Assembly: GCA_944392965.1 (NCBI GenBank)
Contig: CALXYM010000002.1
Coordinates: 186,001-250,000, forward strand
DNA length: 64,000 bases
Direction of reading: 5' to 3'
Source: an uncultured Spirochaetaceae bacterium
GTDB taxonomy: Bacteria > Spirochaetota > Spirochaetia > Sphaerochaetales > Sphaerochaetaceae
The position numbers and the translations under genes were made by a program. Each line of letters starts with the position of its first letter. Positions within the stretch are counted from its first letter, which is position 1. Below are positions 60,607-64,000 of the stretch, piece after piece. The notes beneath the pieces are model-generated. The model saw only the letters and a program-made list of their open reading frames with translations. It ran no database searches and was not told where the DNA came from.

Positions 60607-60790
60607 GTATATTACAAGCAGGCCTCACTGAGACCTATCTTTTCAGCGTATTCTATCAGCTATCTTCCGTACTTAGGAAAGTGGCATATTAAAGCTCTTT
60701 GATACCTGCGACATCGCCAGCTTATCCCTTAGGATTGTCTCATCGAGTTTCTTAATAGAATAAGTCGAAGGTCTGTTCTCTGATTTAAAG
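60607..60790 (-). pseudogene. Remnant of a decayed gene between rel and ppaC
   Basis: The minus strand carries protein-like fragments in different frames. One reads KSENRPSTYSIKKLDETI then LRDKLAMSQVSKSFNMPLS-stop, and the other LIEYAEKIGLSEACL-stop. The composition looks like real helical coding sequence, but stops and a frameshift interrupt it. I cannot name the family. No intact ORF or RNA gene is seen in this 195-nt gap. Confidence 0.35.
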
Positions 60791-60801
60791 AAAAATTAAA
60801 T

Positions 60802-62430
60802 TTAATCCTCCAGAACCTTAAGTGTCTCAGGTAGAAGCTGTTTTTTCCTTGAAAGAACTCCAGGAAGATAATAAATCCCGCTCTCGATCTTCTCATATGG
60901 GATCTTGTATTCCTTATCGAAAGTCGTCGTAAGGAGCACGGACTCCTCCTTGAACACATCTGTTACCAGAAGCATGGCGATGGACAGTCCCTGCTTATCA
61001 CGAAAGCTCTTGAGCGCATCAAGATACGTGTCCTTCATCTCCTTTATCTCCTCAAGACTTCCGACCTCTACCTGTCCTATTCCAAAATGTACCCCATGTT
61101 CTCTGTACTTCTTGAAGTCAGAAGCTATGAGCGCCATTGGATCCTTATCGCGTATTGATGCAGAGGAAGAGAAAAGGGCATGGCAGAACTCATCGAAATC
61201 CCCGATACCGGATGCTTCTTTAAGAGCATTCGCAACAAATCTGTCATAATCCGTCGTCGTTGGACTTTTGAGCATCACGGTATCTGCAACAATGCCTCCG
61301 AGGAGAATCATGGCAACCGTCTCATCGATAGGAATCTGCCATTTGACATATTGTTCATAGACTATCGTACAGGTACTTCCAACGGGTTCAGAGCAGATGA
61401 AAATCGGTGTTTTCATCTTGGGAGCGGCTAAGCGGTGATGATCTATGATCTCCGTGATATCCGCCTCCTCAATTCCTATCACAGACTGTTCTGCCTCATT
61501 GTGATCCATCATTATTATCTTCGCTCTTGGCCTGTTCAAAAAGCTACGTCTGGTGACAAAGCCTTTCCATGTGCCACTCTCAAATACGCTTACCCCCCTT
61601 TTCTCTCCATCCGAGAGTATGGCCTTCACCTCATCATAGAGGGTATCCATCTCGACGCGAGGAGCATCAGAGGATGAGATTATCTGGCTTATCGGGGTGG
61701 AAAGCCTTAGGAGACGGAGGGTTTCTGCAGTATCCTCCTCAGAAAGGTAAACCATGCCTTTAAAGGAGGAGAAATCGATCTCAACACTCTCAATATCACT
61801 CACACCTGTAAGTATTATTCCTGCCAAATCGTGTTCGATGGCGTAAGAAATATGTCTTTTCCTATTTCCAACAACCAAAAGAGGCGGCCTCTCACAGGCA
61901 CTTACCCTCTTGCAGAAAACCTCATAATCCATGGCGCCGACGACGATCTGCGCATCGAAGGTATCATCTGGCCCACGCTTTAAGAAATGTCCTTCTATTA
62001 CACGTGGAATATTATCCTGGCTTATCGTGTAAAACGGCCTACCCTTGTGATTTTCCATCAAAAAGAAACGGTTTATATCATCAACACTCACAAGTGCCTT
62101 GTATTCACCCTTATCAATCACGGGGACTACCGATGGATGGTATACGTTCAAAAGGCTTATGAGTTCATACACTGGATCCGTCCCCGTTACCGTGAACGTC
62201 GGGCTTTTCACTATGTCCCGGCATTTGGCTTTTACATCCTTCAGCAACTCAGGGATATCCACTCCAGCCCTGTTAAAAAGATATTTCACATTATCATTGA
62301 CGTTTCCCAGTCTTACGGGAATATATTCATTGGCACTGTCCACCGTGCCCTTGAGCTTAGCATATGCCCATGCAGAGCATACTGAGTCCATGTCTGGATT
62401 CCTGTGTCCTAAAACGTATACCTTGGCCAT
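60802..62430 (-). CDS. ppaC: Manganese-dependent inorganic pyrophosphatase with CBS/DRTGG insert
   Basis: A 542-aa family II pyrophosphatase. The N-terminal DHH domain has GHRNPDMDSVCSAWAYAKL (near residue 8) and later IIDHHRLAAPK. The insert (about residues 70-300) contains two CBS domains around a DRTGG-like domain, the nucleotide-regulated type. The DHHA2 domain closes the protein. It hydrolyses PPi to drive biosynthesis, and adenine nucleotides (AMP/ADP inhibition, diadenosine activation) regulate such enzymes. TAACAT ends 6 nt before the ATG, so it is probably leaderless. Confidence 0.93.
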   Translation of the reverse strand: MAKVYVLGHRNPDMDSVCSAWAYAKLKGTVDSANEYIPVRLGNVNDNVKYLFNRAGVDIPELLKDVKAKCRDIVKSPTFTVTGTDPVYELISLLNVYHPSVVPVIDKGEYKALVSVDDINRFFLMENHKGRPFYTISQDNIPRVIEGHFLKRGPDDTFDAQIVVGAMDYEVFCKRVSACERPPLLVVGNRKRHISYAIEHDLAGIILTGVSDIESVEIDFSSFKGMVYLSEEDTAETLRLLRLSTPISQIISSSDAPRVEMDTLYDEVKAILSDGEKRGVSVFESGTWKGFVTRRSFLNRPRAKIIMMDHNEAEQSVIGIEEADITEIIDHHRLAAPKMKTPIFICSEPVGSTCTIVYEQYVKWQIPIDETVAMILLGGIVADTVMLKSPTTTDYDRFVANALKEASGIGDFDEFCHALFSSSASIRDKDPMALIASDFKKYREHGVHFGIGQVEVGSLEEIKEMKDTYLDALKSFRDKQGLSIAMLLVTDVFKEESVLLTTTFDKEYKIPYEKIESGIYYLPGVLSRKKQLLPETLKVLED

Positions 62431-62479
62431 AAGGAAATGTTACCCCAAAGAAGTGAAAATAGAAATATCTTTTCTCTGA

Positions 62480-62508
62480 TTGCTTAACAATAGTTTTTCA
62501 ATCATAAT
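62480..62508 (+). promoter_or_regulatory. Promoter of rpiB
   Basis: TTGCTT (62480-62485) and CATAAT (62503-62508) are 17 bp apart. The -10 ends 7 nt before the rpiB ATG, again implying a leaderless transcript. Confidence 0.65.
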
Positions 62509-62515
62509 CTAAGAC

Positions 62516-62959
62516 ATGAAATGTGTAATGGCTAATGATCACGGGGCTATTGAGCTTGCAAAGAAACTCAAGGCCCATCTTGAAGAAAGAGGAATTGAAG
62601 TAAACTATCTTGGAACGGATAAAAATGAGAGTGTGGACTATCCTGACAAGGCTGTAGAGTGTGCAAAAGAATATCTGAAAGGAGGTTATGATTTCTCAAT
62701 AGTCCTATGTGGTACAGGAATAGGAATTTCGATTGCTGCAAACAAGATAAAAGGAATACGCTGTGCTCTTGTAATGGACTCATACTCTGCAGAGATGTCG
62801 AAGAGGCATAACAATGCCAACATGCTCTCATTCGGAGGAAGAGTCGAGTACAAAGAAGATCCTGTGAAGATTCTCGATGCATATATCGATGCAACCTTCG
62901 AAGGAGGAAGACATCAAAAGAGGATAGATAAAATCACTGCTCTGGAGAACAATCAGTAA
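62516..62959 (+). CDS. rpiB: Ribose-5-phosphate isomerase B
   Basis: A 147-aa RpiB/LacAB-family enzyme interconverting ribose-5-phosphate and ribulose-5-phosphate. Typical stretches are ANDHGAIELAKKLKAHLEER, DYPDKA and the active-site CGTGIGISIAANKIKGIRCA, followed by the HNNANMLSFGGR loop. It overlaps the end of the convergent membrane-protein gene by 7 nt. Some relatives act on allose or galactose phosphates. Confidence 0.95.
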   Translation: MKCVMANDHGAIELAKKLKAHLEERGIEVNYLGTDKNESVDYPDKAVECAKEYLKGGYDFSIVLCGTGIGISIAANKIKGIRCALVMDSYSAEMSKRHNNANMLSFGGRVEYKEDPVKILDAYIDATFEGGRHQKRIDKITALENNQ

Positions 62960-63501
62960 TAATCCCGATAGGTGCCTCGGACATAGAAGTCAAACGTAAG
63001 TAGGGAGAAGGATACGATCACTCGATTATTGATGAAGTCATAACCGATATTGGTCTTTAAAATCCTCTCCCTGTGACCGGTTACCGGGCTACCTACGGTG
63101 AGGGGGGTTATTGAGAGATATGCCCCGGCTCCCTGATAATCACTGTTGAATACTCCCGTATAAAAGCCTCCTATTGAAATAAGAGTGTTTATACCGACAC
63201 CTGCGACCTTGCTGGCGGTACTCCGCTCTCCAAGAAGAGCATATGAGAACTCGAGGAAAGCGGTGTTCTCATTGAATATTGAAGGAGTAAGTTCCGTTAT
63301 CACACCGGCAGCCATCTCCAAATGAGAAGTAAGACCGATATTTATGGAAAGAGAAGCTCTTAGCGAGTCCTCTATACCATATTCACCATAATAACCGTAT
63401 GTGGATATCGATCCCAGGGATATGGAGATATCCTGATAGTCAGCAGCACCGAGAGGGGCGATGACCAGGAACATAATTAAAACGTAGATTATCTTTTTCA
63501 T
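62953..63501 (-). CDS. Predicted outer-membrane beta-barrel protein
   Basis: A 182-aa exported protein not assignable to a named family. The signal peptide (KKIIYVLIMFLVIAPLGAA) is cleaved after GAA or similar. The rest has alternating hydrophobic strands and ends with an aromatic-rich VSFSLLTFDFYVRGTYRDYY. This fits an eight-stranded barrel. AGGAGG decides the ATG at 63501. It lies 8 nt downstream of a similar gene, so they are a pair. Confidence 0.6.
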   Translation of the reverse strand: MKKIIYVLIMFLVIAPLGAADYQDISISLGSISTYGYYGEYGIEDSLRASLSINIGLTSHLEMAAGVITELTPSIFNENTAFLEFSYALLGERSTASKVAGVGINTLISIGGFYTGVFNSDYQGAGAYLSITPLTVGSPVTGHRERILKTNIGYDFINNRVIVSFSLLTFDFYVRGTYRDYY

Positions 63502-63509
63502 CACTCCTC

Positions 63510-63989
63510 CTAAATGAAATATGAGAATTTCATGATTCTTATCCCGTATCCAAGGGAGTAATCGGTAGCATCGACTGTAAGCATCGGCGTGAAGAACTCA
63601 TATTCAAAATCAGTTGATCTGAAATTGATAAGAGCGAGCTCAGCTCTGTAATACCATCCATCCTGATAGACATACTCCGCTCCCAGTTTTACCTTAGGAC
63701 TGTAAAGCACAGGATTTGCAAAGAGGAAATCAAGGTGCACGGGAGTAGAGAAAGGAGAAGATGAGAGATTCACCGCCACCGATTCAAAAAATGGTGAGAG
63801 TGCGACTTCCCCATCGAGCATGAGATAAGGTTCGGAGAAAAAGGAAAATCCCGCATTGACGGAAAGTCCGGCATAATGGCTTTCTCCATTGGCCTCCCCT
63901 ACACCTCCTACCCCATAAAAAAAGGAGAAAGCATAAAGCGGAGAGAGAAGTAGAATAATCAAGATAACAAGTAAAGCCCTTTTCACCAT
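63510..63989 (-). CDS. Predicted exported or outer-membrane protein
   Basis: A 159-aa protein with a signal peptide (ALLVILIILLLSPLYAFS) and a glycine/aromatic-rich body of alternating strands (SHYAGLSVNAGFSFFSEP). It ends in FSYFI, a terminal aromatic as in outer-membrane proteins. GGAGG abuts the start, so ATG 63989 or the following GTG is used. It is the upstream partner of the similar gene at 62953-63501. Its promoter would lie beyond the window edge. Confidence 0.6.
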   Translation of the reverse strand: MVKRALLVILIILLLSPLYAFSFFYGVGGVGEANGESHYAGLSVNAGFSFFSEPYLMLDGEVALSPFFESVAVNLSSSPFSTPVHLDFLFANPVLYSPKVKLGAEYVYQDGWYYRAELALINFRSTDFEYEFFTPMLTVDATDYSLGYGIRIMKFSYFI

Positions 63990-64000
63990 CATCCTCCGTA

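Overview
The window looks like the chromosome of an anaerobic spirochaete (Sphaerochaeta/Treponema-like). This is inferred from the protein sequences, a two-iron superoxide reductase, a BspA-type leucine-rich-repeat lipoprotein, and an alpha operon with no rpsD between rpsK and rpoA. No rRNA is present, so the placement is an inference. Base composition is moderate, with AT-rich intergenic DNA.

Layout. Positions 1-66 hold the 5' end of a leftward gene, probably rny. A DUF4143 AAA ATPase follows (208-1437). The S10-spc-alpha cluster runs leftward from tuf (start 15495) to rplQ (stop 1572), with an intrinsic terminator at 1515-1543. Upstream of tuf, a consensus promoter (15758-15786) precedes about 250 nt of structured leader. 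A second leftward translation/transcription cluster runs from tRNA-Thr (36187) through rpmG, tRNA-Trp, secE, nusG, rplK, rplA, rplJ, rplL, rpoB, rpoC and rpsL to rpsG (stop 23468). The roughly 8 kb between rpsG and tuf, where many bacteria carry fusA, is an accessory island. It holds a MATE pump with a divergent MerR regulator, a dead DUF4143 ATPase, a BspA-like lipoprotein with a G8 tract in its putative promoter, a TSCPD protein, small hypotheticals and a nonsense-split Rpn-type nuclease/transposase.

The right half (36.4-64 kb) is mixed housekeeping and accessory DNA: glgP, a DUF554 protein, a MobA-like nucleotidyltransferase, clpB, tetR/dfx, argF, rmuC, an aldose epimerase-like gene, metQ, a TetR-flavodoxin-CMD-cupin redox operon, an MFS transporter, an ExoI-type exonuclease, an AI-2E-family permease, prfA-prmC, a bifunctional rel, a CBS-type pyrophosphatase, rpiB and two predicted outer-membrane proteins.

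Most interesting points. (1) A 20-codon, methionine-rich leader ORF lies upstream of metQ. An internal segment of it can base-pair over 12 bp with the metQ ribosome-binding site, which suggests translational attenuation by methionine supply. (2) A tnpB element (49458-50910) has split the redox operon, and the pre-insertion gene can be reconstructed in frame. A 214-nt internally deleted relative (48776-48989) keeps both ends, and the two copies share the 5' flank TTTAT. (3) A structured leader RNA precedes tuf and the whole S10 cluster. (4) Many genes have a -10 hexamer ending 5-7 nt before the ATG and no Shine-Dalgarno, which points to leaderless mRNAs. (5) The BspA-like gene may be phase variable.
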